Positions 33,098-45,759 are shown, counted from the first letter of the stretch. The stretch: DNA of 64,000 bases from Merdimmobilis hominis (GCF_900104615.1 NZ_LT629939.1:771476-835475); one strand, 5' to 3'. The notes: a model not told the origin generated them from the letters alone. Numbers and translations are program-made.

Positions 33098-33758
33098 CGC
33101 GGCTCATTCTCCTTTCCAGCAGCACCACACCCTTGGAGAGGGTAAAGGTCAAACAGAAGTAGATCATTGCGACGATCATCAGCGGTTCCAGCGTCAGGTA
33201 CAAAGCGCCCTTGATGGTGGCCTGCACCGTCATCAGCTCCCCGACGAAGAAGGTGGAACCCAGGGAGGAATCTTTGACGATCATGATGAACTCGTTGCAC
33301 AGGGCGGGCAGGATGTTCTTGATGGCCTGGGGGAGGATGATTTCCCTCATGGTCATAGAACTGGAGAGGCCCAGGGAACGGGCCGCCTCCGCCTGGCCCA
33401 CATCCACCGCTTGGATGCCGGCGCGGATGATCTCAGACACATAGGCCGCGCTGTTCAGGATCAGCGCCAGGATGACGCAGTACAGCGGCTGGATGTCCAT
33501 GTGAAGGAGCTCTGGAAGCGTCAGATAGGACAGGGTGATCTGCAGCAGCATGGGGGTGCCGCGGATCACTTCCACATAGGCGGCGGCCACCCACCGCAGC
33601 GGTGCGAAATTGACCCGCCTGGCTAGGCAGATCAAGGAGCCTAGGATGGCCCCAAACAGCACGGTGAGGAACGCCATATACAGGGTCACGCCGGTGCCCT
33701 TGACGAACATCATGCCGTACCGGGATAATAAGCTAATGATGGTTGTGATGGTTTCCAT
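33090..33758 (-). CDS. Polar amino-acid ABC transporter permease (HisM family)
   Basis: This 222-residue permease has about five membrane helices and the coupling EAA motif [21 protein letters not shown] near residue 150. The N-terminal [17 protein letters not shown] is typical of amino-acid permeases of the HisMQ type that work as homodimers. Only one permease gene is present, which fits. A hairpin separates it from the binding-protein gene upstream, and the ATPase gene overlaps its end. Confidence 0.94.
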   Translation of the reverse strand: METITTIISLLSRYGMMFVKGTGVTLYMAFLTVLFGAILGSLICLARRVNFAPLRWVAAAYVEVIRGTPMLLQITLSYLTLPELLHMDIQPLYCVILALILNSAAYVSEIIRAGIQAVDVGQAEAARSLGLSSSMTMREIILPQAIKNILPALCNEFIMIVKDSSLGSTFFVGELMTVQATIKGALYLTLEPLMIVAMIYFCLTFTLSKGVVLLERRMSRGD

Positions 33759-33806
33759 CTGTTATACCCACCTCTTTATGGAAGTCTTTTGCCGGCAAAG
33801 AACCGA

Positions 33807-33837
33807 TCCCCCGGAATGAGGCTCATCCCGGGGGGAC
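33807..33837 (-). other. Intercistronic hairpin between binding protein and permease
   Basis: TCCCCCCGGGATGAG and CTCATTCCGGGGGA-type arms form a GC-rich stem without a T-run. It may protect the binding-protein mRNA and lower permease expression. Confidence 0.45.
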
Positions 33838-33864
33838 CGCGTTTGCCTTGGCAAAGGACAAGAT

Positions 33865-34749
33865 TTATTTCTGGTCTTGCTGCTGGGAGAGCGCCAACTC
33901 CTGAGCATCGGCCAGCCACTGCTCATACAGGTCTTTTTCCTGGGTTTCCTCAATAATCCGATTGATCTCAGCCACCAGTTCCGGGTTGCCCTTGGGGATG
34001 GCCACTGCGGAACCGTCGTTTTTTAGCTCCCAGGGGATGTCGGCCATCATCAGGTTGTCATAGGTCTCGCAGTAGCCATCGCCGGTGATGTTGGCGATGA
34101 CCAAAGCGTCGATCTTCCCAGCTTGGAGCTGCATGACCCCGTCGCCCAGTTTGGCGATGGGCACAATGTTGGCGTCGGGCATCTTCTCCTTGGCGCCTTC
34201 CATCTGGATGGAGCCGTTCTGCGCTCCCACCTTAACCTCCGGTTTGTTGAGATCCTCCACCGATTGGAACTTCTCTGCGTTCTCTTTAAGGATCATAATG
34301 CCCTGCTGGCTGGTTTTCTTATAGGGGATGGAGAAGTCCATCTTCTCAGCCCGCTCCGGTTTGGAGGCGATGCCAGAGATGGCAATATCGCATTTGCCTT
34401 CGGAGACGGCGGCCAAAACCGAGTCAAAATCCATGGGCTGGATCACCAGCTCCACTCCAAGGGAGTCGGCGATGTACTTGGCCAGTTCAATATCCGAGCC
34501 CACATACTGCTCGTCTCCCTGGCCCATCTTCTCCAGGTCGATGAACTCATAAGGGGCGTAGTCCGGGCTGGTGACAAAGACCAGCTTGCCGGAGGATTTG
34601 ATCTTCTCCAGGCGGTCAACCCCGCCGCTGGAAGACTGGCTGGACCCTTCGGAAGGGGTGCTGCTGGAATTTCCCTCGCCATTGCTGCAGCCGGCCAGGA
34701 CAGAGGTCATGGTCAGGGTGGCGAGAATCAGAGCAAGAAGCTTTTTCAT
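33865..34749 (-). CDS. Polar amino-acid ABC transporter substrate-binding lipoprotein (copy 1)
   Basis: This 294-residue lipoprotein has a signal peptide with lipobox VLAGCSNGEG and a Ser/Gly-rich linker. Its SBP_bac_3 domain includes VTSPDYAPYEFIDL, QPMDFDSVLAAVSEGKCD and ASKPERAEKMDFSIPY. The family binds arginine, lysine, histidine or glutamine. ATG 34749 has AAAGGAGATTGTC upstream. The promoter TTGATT-17-TATAAT carries a TGTATACATATTCA box right after the -10. The gene closely matches copy 2 along its whole length, so it is a recent duplication. Confidence 0.94.
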   Translation of the reverse strand: MKKLLALILATLTMTSVLAGCSNGEGNSSSTPSEGSSQSSSGGVDRLEKIKSSGKLVFVTSPDYAPYEFIDLEKMGQGDEQYVGSDIELAKYIADSLGVELVIQPMDFDSVLAAVSEGKCDIAISGIASKPERAEKMDFSIPYKKTSQQGIMILKENAEKFQSVEDLNKPEVKVGAQNGSIQMEGAKEKMPDANIVPIAKLGDGVMQLQAGKIDALVIANITGDGYCETYDNLMMADIPWELKNDGSAVAIPKGNPELVAEINRIIEETQEKDLYEQWLADAQELALSQQQDQK

Positions 34750-34800
34750 ACGACAATCTCCTTTGAGCGATACTATCATGGATTGGGCGATTCCCCATCT

Positions 34801-34842
34801 TGAATATGTATACATTATATACGCATATTTATAACAAATCAA
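34801..34842 (-). promoter_or_regulatory. Promoter of binding protein copy 1 with an ArgR-like box
   Basis: TTGATT (34842-34837), a 17-base spacer and TATAAT (34819-34814), followed by TGTATACATATTCA (34814-34801), which resembles the ARG-box half-site TGAATwwwwATTCA. A distal palindrome ATTATGCA/TGCATAAT lies at 34944-34966. Confidence 0.6.
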
Positions 34843-35005
34843 GTGGTTTTTTTCACAAGTTCACCCGGGGTTTCTTTGGCGTTTCTATGGTTTTTACACA
34901 ACTTTCACCCAATCTTCGCCAACCGGTCAAAACCATAGGCAAGATTATGCAGAATATTTGCATAATATGTGGGAGGTCTCCGCCCCATCTGCTCCTGCAA
35001 AGACT

Positions 35006-35036
35006 GGCGGGAAGACCCATACAGGGCCTCCCCGCC
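35006..35036 (-). terminator. Terminator after binding protein copy 2
   Basis: GGCGGGGAGGCCC and GGGTCTTCCCGCC form a GC-rich stem-loop, followed by AGTCTTTG on the minus strand. The T-run is weak, but this hairpin would make copy 2 monocistronic. Confidence 0.55.
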
Positions 35037-35046
35037 GGCAATGGGA

Positions 35047-35928
35047 TTACTCTTCTTTCTGCTGGGCGGCGAGGACCTGGGCCTCCTCCAGCCACTTCTC
35101 ATACAGGCCCTGTTCCTTCACATCGCCGATGATGCGGTTGATCTCCTCCAACAGTTCCGGGTTGCCCTTGGGGATGGCTACGGCGGAACCGTCGCTGAAC
35201 AGATCCCAGGGGATGTCGGCCATCATCAGCTCAGGGTAGCTGTCGCAATACCCTTGCCCGGTGGTAGTGGAGATGACCAGGGCATCGATCTTGCCGGATT
35301 GCAGCTGCAAAATACCGTCCCCCAGCTTGGCAATGGGCACAATATTGGAATCGGGCAACATCTGCTGGGCGCCTTCCATCTGGATGGAGCCGTTTTGGGC
35401 CCCCACTTTGACCTCTGGTTTGTTGACTGTTTCAACAGAGGTGTAGATTCCGCTGTCCTCTTTGCGGATCATGATGCCCTGGCTGTTTTCTTGTTTGTTC
35501 TTATAAGGGGTGGAGAAATCCATCTTTTCAGCCCTCTCCGGCTTGGAAGCGATGCCGGAAATGGCCATATCGCATTTGTTTTCGGTGACCGAAGCCAGAA
35601 CCGAATCAAAGTCCATAGGGTGGATTTCCAATTCCACCCCCAGCTCTTGGGCGATGTACTTGGCCAGTTCAATGTCCGCACCCACATATTGGTCATCCCC
35701 CTGGCCCATTTTATCCAGGTCAATGAATTCATAGGGGGCATAATCCGGGCTGGTGACAAAAACAATCTTCCCCGCCTGTTTGATTTGTTCCAACCGGTTC
35801 TGCCCTGCAGAGGAACTGGGATTGGAGGCGGAGCTGGATTCCCCAGCACCGGAGTTGCTGCATCCGGCCATGGTTGCAGCCAGCGCCAAGGAAGCAAGGG
35901 TAAGGGCGAGCAGCTGTTTCATCTTCAT
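35047..35928 (-). CDS. Polar amino-acid ABC transporter substrate-binding lipoprotein (copy 2)
   Basis: This 293-residue lipoprotein has lipobox ATMAGCSNSG and the same SBP_bac_3 domain as copy 1. It shares VTSPDYAPYEFIDL, HPMDFDSVLA, ASKPERAEKMDFS and EVKVGAQNGSIQMEGA. Differences cluster in the linker and around YKNKQENSQGIMIRKED. ATG 35928 has AAAAGGAGAATCC upstream. Its own promoter and box (TGTATATAAATTCA) parallel those of copy 1. It has no permease of its own nearby, so it probably feeds the same transporter with a different affinity or ligand. Confidence 0.94.
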   Translation of the reverse strand: MKMKQLLALTLASLALAATMAGCSNSGAGESSSASNPSSSAGQNRLEQIKQAGKIVFVTSPDYAPYEFIDLDKMGQGDDQYVGADIELAKYIAQELGVELEIHPMDFDSVLASVTENKCDMAISGIASKPERAEKMDFSTPYKNKQENSQGIMIRKEDSGIYTSVETVNKPEVKVGAQNGSIQMEGAQQMLPDSNIVPIAKLGDGILQLQSGKIDALVISTTTGQGYCDSYPELMMADIPWDLFSDGSAVAIPKGNPELLEEINRIIGDVKEQGLYEKWLEEAQVLAAQQKEE

Positions 35929-35978
35929 AAGGATTCTCCTTTTTTGTTGGGATGCCAACCCAGTGGGGATGGTCTTGT

Positions 35979-36020
35979 TGAATTTATATACATTATATAT
36001 ACATATTTATTCTATATCAA
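35979..36020 (-). promoter_or_regulatory. Promoter of binding protein copy 2 with an ArgR-like box
   Basis: TTGATA (36020-36015), a 17-base spacer and TATAAT (35997-35992), followed by TGTATATAAATTCA (35992-35979). A distal pair TTGCAT/ATGCAA lies at 36072-36097. The layout copies that of the other binding-protein gene. Confidence 0.6.
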
Positions 36021-36258
36021 GAGCTTTTTCCACCAAATAGCCGTAGATAAAAGAATATTTCTCTATATACATTGCATAATTATTCTATAAAATGCAATTC
36101 CCCTGTCATTTTCGAAATCCAAATCTTCCACAGTGAACAATTCCTGTCAAAAGTTCCCCTTCAAAACCGCGGACCCATAGGCTTTTCTCTGGCACTCCTT
36201 TGCCCTGTGCCGCATGGGCGCCTTCCAAGCGGGGCAAACTACTGGTGAGGTGATATGC

Positions 36259-36414
36259 ATGTCTTATGTCAGCCCCAAGATGCGCCCCCGGTTTGAGACC
36301 CTCTCGGTGGATCTAAAAAATGAAATTCTCCGGCGGGATGTCCGCATTGAGACCCTCCACGACCTGATCGCCGTCTTGGAACAGATTGTGCAGGATGGGG
36401 AAACTGCTCCTTAA
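36259..36414 (+). CDS. Small conserved clostridial protein (51 aa), unknown function
   Basis: The 51-residue product begins MSYVSPKMRPRFETLSVDLK and is mostly helical, ending LIAVLEQIVQDGETAP. I recognise it as a short protein conserved in gut Clostridia without known function. ATG 36259 has GGTGAGGTGATATGC upstream. An in-frame start at 36214 lacks a ribosome binding site. It is a single gene bounded by the SBP promoter on one side and a large hairpin on the other. Confidence 0.55.
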   Translation: MSYVSPKMRPRFETLSVDLKNEILRRDVRIETLHDLIAVLEQIVQDGETAP

Positions 36415-36467
36415 CCGGGGTTCTTTCCCCTTTGGCAGAGATCGCCCGGCCAAGTTCCAAAACAGGG

Positions 36468-36519
36468 CATAACAAATCCCTCCGTCAAACGGGAAGACTG
36501 ACGGAGGGATTTGTTATGC
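36468..36519. terminator. Large perfect inverted repeat (21-bp stem), probable bidirectional terminator
   Basis: GCATAACAAATCCCTCCGTCA and its exact complement flank an 11-base loop. It lies between two convergent genes. Neither side has a strong T-run directly after the GC core, so the AU part of the stem may take its place. Confidence 0.6.
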
Positions 36520-36531
36520 CAATGGATCTGC

Positions 36532-37083
36532 CTATCCCCTAGATTTTTGGCTCTTATGGGCCTGCAAATATTTGGCGGGCATACTCTCTACCAAAAGCTT
36601 GGCCATCTCCTCTGGAGGCTGAGCCATGCCGTCTGTAATCCATTCGGTAATCATCTGGGTGATCCCAGCAGCGGTGAATCGGATGGTAAACAGCATGGCG
36701 TCGTCACAGCGCTCCCGGCCACCCGCCATCCGCAGAAGGTTGTTTTGGCAACGCAGATAATACCCGTTATAAAAAGAATTGCATCCCGATGTAGTGATCA
36801 CCTGTTGATAAAAAGTCTTGCTCCGGGCCATAAGCCGCAAGCAGACCACCCAGACATGGGTAATATCTGCATCCACGTCAATGAGTTCAAAAGCCAGACG
36901 GGTTTTTTCCTGATGAGTCCAGTCAATCAAATCGTATATATCCCGGAAATGGCGGTAGAAGGTCTGCCGGGAGAGGCCGCTTTCCTCAACAAGGTCAGTC
37001 ACCCGAATTTTTGCAATGGGCTTTTGCTCCATAAGCCGTTCCAATGCTTCCGAAAATGCCCGTTTCGACTGTGCTTCCTTCAA
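36532..37083 (-). CDS. TetR/AcrR-family transcriptional regulator
   Basis: This 183-residue protein has an N-terminal HTH (KIRVTDLVEESGLSRQTFYRHFRDIYDLIDW, read in two halves) and a C-terminal ligand domain with ITEWITDGMAQPPEEMAKLL, as in the DhaS/TetR_C group. It is divergent from the M20 amidohydrolase gene, with palindromes in the shared region, so it probably represses that gene, its own gene, or both. The start is TTG 37083 after GGGAGATGAGGT. It resembles the regulator at 62788-63381 in layout. Confidence 0.9.
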   Translation of the reverse strand: MKEAQSKRAFSEALERLMEQKPIAKIRVTDLVEESGLSRQTFYRHFRDIYDLIDWTHQEKTRLAFELIDVDADITHVWVVCLRLMARSKTFYQQVITTSGCNSFYNGYYLRCQNNLLRMAGGRERCDDAMLFTIRFTAAGITQMITEWITDGMAQPPEEMAKLLVESMPAKYLQAHKSQKSRG

Positions 37084-37125
37084 ACCTCATCTCCCTTTCT
37101 CTGCAAATTGTGACATCTTTCTTGT

Positions 37126-37190
37126 ATTGTAACACACCTTTGGGCAAAGGGTCAATTCTATGAATTGTTTATGGAAAGAGAATCATAGAA
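37126..37190. promoter_or_regulatory. Shared control region of the TetR gene and M20 amidohydrolase gene
   Basis: On the minus strand TTGACC-18-TACAAT (37155-37126) drives the regulator. Its spacer contains the palindrome CCTTTG-CC-CAAAGG. Next to it, TTCTATGA (37156-37163) and TCATAGAA (37183-37190) form a second inverted repeat. Both are candidate operators for the TetR protein. Confidence 0.55.
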
Positions 37191-37236
37191 AATAGTATTA
37201 GGCTATTTAGCTAAACTAGAAATGGAGGTAGTTATT

Positions 37237-38628
37237 ATGTTCGGAAAAATTGCACAAGACGAAATCTTCGCCAAACAAGAAGAACTGATCGACCTGGCAA
37301 AAAAGATTTGGGAAAACCCTGAAATGAGTTTCCAGGAAGTCAAGGCCAGCCAATGGATTGCCGAATTCCTTGAAAAGGAAGGCTTTGCAGTAGAGCGCGC
37401 CTATGCCGGCGTACCCACTGCGCTTCGGGCGGTTTGGGGCAGTGGTAAGCCGGTGATCGGCTTCCTGGGGGAGTATGACGCCCTCTCCGCTCTGAGCCAG
37501 AAGGTCTCCACCCAGCGGGAAGCTGTTGTGGAAGGTGCACCTGGTCACGGATGCCAGCACAACCTGATGACTCCCGCCTGCATCGGCGCTGCTCTGGGGC
37601 TGAAAAAGGAGATGGAGGAAAAAGGACTTTCTGGTACTATTGTGGTATACGGCTGCCCCGCAGAGGAGGTTTTGACCGGTAAGGTCTTCATGGCCCGCGG
37701 CGGCGCCTTCCGGGAGCTGGATCTGGCTTTCTCCTGGCACGGCGGACCCTCCTGCGGCATGACCACCCTAGGCACCGTTACCACCGCTCTGAACAGCGCA
37801 AAATTCCACTTTAAGGGTGTTACCTCCCATGCGGCGGCAGATCCTCAAAACGGCCGCAGTGCCTTGGATGCTGTTCAGCTGATGAATATGGGCTGTGAGT
37901 TCCTGCGGGAGCATGTCACCGATGATGTGCGTATCCACTATGCCTTTACCGATGTCCCCAGCTCTCCCAATGTAGTTCCCGGCAAAGCCAGCGTTTGGTA
38001 CTTCTGCCGTGCTCTTTCCCGTGAAGCAGTGGAAGATGCTTATGCACGTATTGTCCGGGTTGCAGAAGGCGCTGCCCATATGACAGATACCCAGCTGGAG
38101 GTGGAGTTCACCGGTGGCTGCTACGAGATGCTGAACAACAAAGTTCTGTTTGAATTGTGCAACCAGGTGGTCAAAGATGTTGTCCCCACTGTCTGGAGCC
38201 AGGAAGATATTGACTTTGCTAAAGCCCTGAACGAGCAGAGCCCCATCTACCAGAAAATGATAGATTCCGGCAAGATCAAAGCAGGCACCCAGCTGGAAGA
38301 AAACCTGGTATTTGACATGAATGAGACCCTTGTGTCCGGCGGCGGCTCCACCGATGTCGCAGATGTACAGCATATTTGCCCCACTATGATGTTGACAACT
38401 CCCTCCAGTTGTATCGGTGCCCCTGGACACAGCTGGCAGAATGCCGCTTGCGCTGGTCATTCCATCGGCATGAAGGGGATGCTCTATGGCGCCCGGGTTA
38501 TGGCGGTAGCCGCTCTCAAAGCCGTAGAAGATCCTTCCATCATCCAAGCGGCCAAAGCTGAGTTTGAAGAAAAGACTGCTGGCCATCCCTATGTCTGCCC
38601 CATCCCGGAAGAGGTACCCGTTCCCTAA
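37237..38628 (+). CDS. M20-family amidohydrolase (AbgB-like)
   Basis: This 463-residue metallopeptidase has GFLGEYDALSAL, then APGHGCQHNLMTPACIGAAL with metal ligands, VYGCPAEEVLTGKVFM with the catalytic and metal Glu, LAFSWHGGPSC and the C-terminal HSWQNAACAGHSIGMKGM. This is the arrangement of p-aminobenzoyl-glutamate hydrolase subunit B and related aminoacyl hydrolases. The natural substrate is not certain. ATG 37237 has ATGGAGGTAG upstream, which excludes the earlier ATG inside that site. A TetR gene lies divergently upstream and a terminator follows. Codon use is slightly more AT-rich than neighbours. Confidence 0.9.
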   Translation: MFGKIAQDEIFAKQEELIDLAKKIWENPEMSFQEVKASQWIAEFLEKEGFAVERAYAGVPTALRAVWGSGKPVIGFLGEYDALSALSQKVSTQREAVVEGAPGHGCQHNLMTPACIGAALGLKKEMEEKGLSGTIVVYGCPAEEVLTGKVFMARGGAFRELDLAFSWHGGPSCGMTTLGTVTTALNSAKFHFKGVTSHAAADPQNGRSALDAVQLMNMGCEFLREHVTDDVRIHYAFTDVPSSPNVVPGKASVWYFCRALSREAVEDAYARIVRVAEGAAHMTDTQLEVEFTGGCYEMLNNKVLFELCNQVVKDVVPTVWSQEDIDFAKALNEQSPIYQKMIDSGKIKAGTQLEENLVFDMNETLVSGGGSTDVADVQHICPTMMLTTPSSCIGAPGHSWQNAACAGHSIGMKGMLYGARVMAVAALKAVEDPSIIQAAKAEFEEKTAGHPYVCPIPEEVPVP

Positions 38629-38637
38629 ACAACAGAT

Positions 38638-38673
38638 AAAAGCCGGCTTGCTTAACGCAAGCCGGCTTTTTTT
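38638..38673 (+). terminator. Terminator of the M20 gene
   Basis: AAAAGCCGGCTTGC and GCAAGCCGGCTTTTTTT with a four-base loop, about ten bases after the stop codon. Confidence 0.9.
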
Positions 38674-38903
38674 AAACCAGAATTTAAACTGCCCACCAAT
38701 GAAAAAATCCACCCAATCACAAGCCTAGATGGATTTTGGACTAAGGCGGCAAAATCGATTTTTGGGGTTGGACCAACCGGCCTTCTGGCCGGCGGCGCTT
38801 TTGCGCCGTAAATTCGGCGCGAAGCGGCGAATTGCGCAGGGCGGGCTTTGCCCACCTGAGCATTTAAATACCGGAGGGTGGAGCGACCAACGGGAGCGGA
38901 ACC
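38674..38903. repeat. Structured non-coding stretch downstream of tRNA-Thr, possible repeat element
   Basis: This block lies between the M20 terminator and the tRNA terminator. It is rich in small hairpins, such as GGGCAAAGCCC, CGGCGC...GCGCCG and CCGGCCAGAAGGCCGG. Open frames on both strands are compositional. It looks like a dispersed GC-rich intergenic repeat attached to a tRNA operon end, but copy number cannot be seen here. Confidence 0.35.
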
Positions 38904-38942
38904 CAAAAAGAAAGACACGCCATCGGCGTGTCTTTCTTTTTG
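38904..38942 (-). terminator. Terminator of the tRNA cluster
   Basis: AAAAAGAAAGACACGCC and GGCGTGTCTTTCTTTTT with a four-base loop. It begins directly after the CCA end of tRNA-Thr. Confidence 0.9.
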
Positions 38943-39016
38943 GAGCTGATGAACAGATTCGAACTGTCGACCTCTTCCTTACCAAGGAAGTGCTCTGCCT
39001 ACTGAGCTACATCAGC
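38941..39016 (-). tRNA. tRNA-Thr (GGT)
   Basis: Acceptor GCTGATG/CATCAGC, anticodon loop TTGGTAA, T-loop GTTCGAATC, and encoded CCA. Last tRNA of the cluster. Confidence 0.95.
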
Positions 39017-39301
39017 ATATGAAGTTGTCGGTCAACGTGTTTAATTATATCGGATTTGCCCCTATTTGTCAATAGCTTTTTTTCATTTTTTTTGACAATA
39101 TCTTTGCTTGTTTTCCATATCCTTTTTTGCTGTTCCGCCCGTAAGTACCACTTCCCTTTAATAATTGGGAAAAGCCTTCCCCAATGTTATATGCCGATTT
39201 TTCTTTGCGGTCCAAGGCAATCCCTGGCACGGAAGATCAAGTTAGGCGGTAGGCCACCAAACAAAAAAAGCCGCCTAAGCTTCTTCACTTAAACGGCTTT
39301 T

Positions 39302-39377
39302 TGGCAGGGGCAGAAGGACTTGAACCCTCGGCACGTGGTTTTGGAGACCACTGCTCTACCGACTGAGCTATACCCCT
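39302..39377 (-). tRNA. tRNA-Trp (CCA)
   Basis: Acceptor AGGGGTA/TGCCCCT, anticodon loop CTCCAAA, T-loop GTTCAAGTC, and encoded CCA. Confidence 0.95.
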
Positions 39378-39381
39378 ATAT

Positions 39382-39458
39382 TGGTGGGCCATCAGGGATT
39401 CGAACCCGGGACCGACCGGTTATGAGCCGGTTGCTCTAACCAACTGAGCTAATGGCCC
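39382..39458 (-). tRNA. tRNA-Met (CAT)
   Basis: Acceptor GGGCCAT/ATGGCCC, anticodon loop CTCATAA, and encoded CCA. It lacks the initiator features. An elongator Met is most likely, but a lysidine-modified Ile tRNA with CAT cannot be excluded by eye. Confidence 0.9.
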
Positions 39459-39513
39459 ATAAAACAAAGAAGAAAGAAGCTGTGGTACCGCCCAATGGCG
39501 ATACCACAACCAT

Positions 39514-39589
39514 TGGCTCCCCCTGTTGGGCTCGAACCAACGACCCTGCGGTTAACAGCCGCATGCTCTACCGACTGAGCTAAGGAGGA
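39514..39589 (-). tRNA. tRNA-Asn (GTT)
   Basis: Acceptor TCCTCCT/AGGGGGA, anticodon loop CTGTTAA, and encoded CCA. First tRNA after the rRNA terminator. Confidence 0.95.
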
Positions 39590-39671
39590 ATATCTAGTCA
39601 ACACAAATTATTATATCCAAACCTCCGTTGAATGTCAAGGATTTTTTTCAATTTTTATCAATACAAAAGAA

Positions 39672-39700
39672 AAAAGGGCTGTGCAAAAGCACAGCCCTTT
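39672..39700 (-). terminator. Terminator after the second 5S rRNA gene
   Basis: On the minus strand AAGGGCTGTGC-TTTT-GCACAGCCCTT followed by TTTTC. The downstream tRNAs need read-through or their own promoter. Confidence 0.85.
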
Positions 39701-39703
39701 GAT

Positions 39704-39818
<115 letters not shown>

Positions 39819-39920
39819 TTGTATAGAAAGCCTCAATATGAGGCGTTCTCACAAGACGCTGTGGCGTTTTCCACAGCTAAGAAGAACACAAACGACCACA
39901 TAAGTGGTCGTTTGCAGGAT

Positions 39921-40036
<116 letters not shown>

Positions 40037-40076
40037 TATATATCTGAAAGCTCCGCTAGGAAGCGATCATTCTTTT

Positions 40077-40151
40077 TGGTGACCCGTGCGGGACTCGAAC
40101 CCGCGTTGCTGGCGTGAGAGGCCAGAGTCTTAACCGCTTGACCAACGGGCC
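40077..40151 (-). tRNA. tRNA-Glu (CTC)
   Basis: Acceptor GGCCCGT/ACGGGTC, anticodon loop CTCTCAC, and encoded CCA. Located in the 23S-5S spacer. Confidence 0.94.
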
Positions 40152-40154
40152 GCA

Positions 40155-40230
<76 letters not shown>

Positions 40231-40262
40231 AGGGTTGGGTGAGCACAATACTCTGCACACTC

Positions 40263-40280
40263 AAAATTGAACAATGAAAC
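40263..40280 (-). other. 3' arm of the 23S rRNA processing stalk
   Basis: These 18 bases (AAAATTGAACAATGAAAC on the plus strand) are the exact complement of 43239-43256 at the other end of 23S. In the precursor RNA they form the long-range stem cut by RNase III or Mini-III. Confidence 0.75.
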
Positions 40281-40299
40281 TAAGAATCCAAAAGATTTT

Positions 40300-43132
<2,833 letters not shown>

Positions 43133-43238
43133 TTTATGCTTCGAATCTTTTGGTTCTGTTGTTTCCTCTGGCAATTGTAGTTTTGTTACCCAAATAAGAA
43201 AAATATTTGAATACTTCACTTTTACCTGATTTACAGAT

Positions 43239-43256
43239 GTTTCATTGTTCAATTTT
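43239..43256 (-). other. 5' arm of the 23S rRNA processing stalk
   Basis: Exact complement of 40263-40280. It lies about 105 bases before the mature 23S 5' end. Confidence 0.75.
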
Positions 43257-43288
43257 CAATGTACAGATTGCTTTTCTCAAGGAAAAGC

Positions 43289-43365
43289 TGGTGGGCTAAA
43301 GTGGACTCGAACCACCGACCTCACGATTATCAGTCGTGTGCTCTAACCAGCTGAGCTATTAGCCC
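43289..43365 (-). tRNA. tRNA-Ile (GAT)
   Basis: Acceptor GGGCTAA/TTAGCCC, anticodon loop CTGATAA, and encoded CCA. In the 16S-23S spacer. Confidence 0.96.
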
Positions 43366-43420
43366 ATGTTTGGTCAGACTCGGTTATTCCCTCGTCTCCC
43401 GCAGCCTTTTTTCAAGGCTT

Positions 43421-43496
43421 TGGTGGAGATGAGGAGGATCGAACTCCTGACCCCCTGCGTGCAAGGCAGGTGCTCTCCCAGCTGAGCTACACCCCC
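43421..43496 (-). tRNA. tRNA-Ala (TGC)
   Basis: Acceptor GGGGGTG paired with CATCTCC through wobbles, anticodon loop CTTGCAC, and encoded CCA. In the 16S-23S spacer before tRNA-Ile. Confidence 0.95.
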
Positions 43497-43559
43497 ATAT
43501 TGGCAGGAGCCTCGGAAATCTTCCGCTTCTCACCCTTTGAGAACTCAAAACGAGCCCTC

Positions 43560-43577
43560 AAAATCGAACAACATTTA
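43560..43577 (-). other. 3' arm of the 16S rRNA processing stalk
   Basis: It pairs with 45282-45299 over 18 bases with one G-U wobble. It is analogous to the 23S stalk and shares its sequence core. Confidence 0.65.
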
Positions 43578-43625
43578 ACTTTGATAATCCTTGCTGACCA
43601 GAGTAGATTCAACCGAATCTAAACT

Positions 43626-45145
<1,520 letters not shown>

Positions 45146-45333
45146 TGGTATTAAAAACCCTTCCGGGCTTATAATCATTTAACCAAGCTTTGTTAGCTCA
45201 ATTATCACGCTAGCGAATTTCTTCGCTTCGCAAAGTTTCTTTCGAAACTTCAAATTCATTTCAAGGGCTTATCTTGTAAGCTAAATGTTGTTCAATTTTC
45301 AAGGTCCGTTTGCTGTTCCCACAGCAGGTCTTT

Positions 45334-45590
45334 ATTATATCACACTGCTTCGCTCTTGTCAACACTTTTTTCAAAACTTTTTTCAGGCCGCCAGGCCCAA
45401 ATCCCTGTTTTGCTTTTTCAGTGCCGCCCTCACGAGACAGCCTTGATATCATATCACACTGTCTTGCATTTGTCAACACTTTTTTTGAAAACTTCTTTCA
45501 GGCCGCCAGGCCCGACCGCCGTTTCCTTTTGTCGTGTTGTCTCTCGCGAAACAGCTTAGTTATAATACCACACCCCTTCCCTTATGTCAA
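45334..45590 (-). promoter_or_regulatory. Three tandem rRNA promoters in a repeated module
   Basis: Each has TTGACA and an exact 17-base spacer. P1 has TATAAT (45362-45334), P2 TATGAT (45476-45448), and P3 TATTAT (45590-45562). P1 and P2 share the GTGTTGACA start and AGTGTGATAT spacer end. Each unit carries a CAGGCCGCCAGGCC block downstream, so the array arose by tandem duplication with a period of about 114 bases. The 16S stalk arm (45282-45299) and a box-A-like CTTGAAAATTGAACA follow P1. Confidence 0.85.
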
Positions 45591-45759
45591 CTCTTTTTTC
45601 GACAACTTTAGAAGAATATGCAGTTTATCTAAAATCATTCCCCTCAGAATAGAAAAACTGCCCGCAACACCTAAGAAAGCCATAGAAAAAGGGAGGGGAA
45701 AATTCTTCCCCATCCCCAATATCTATGATACATCTTTCCTTGACGGAGAGCGCCTTTTC

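Noticed and set aside
38652-38985. Two minus-strand frames after tRNA-Thr
   Set aside because: They run through a terminator or into the tRNA, have no ribosome binding site and read as compositional Arg/Ser/Pro-rich sequence.
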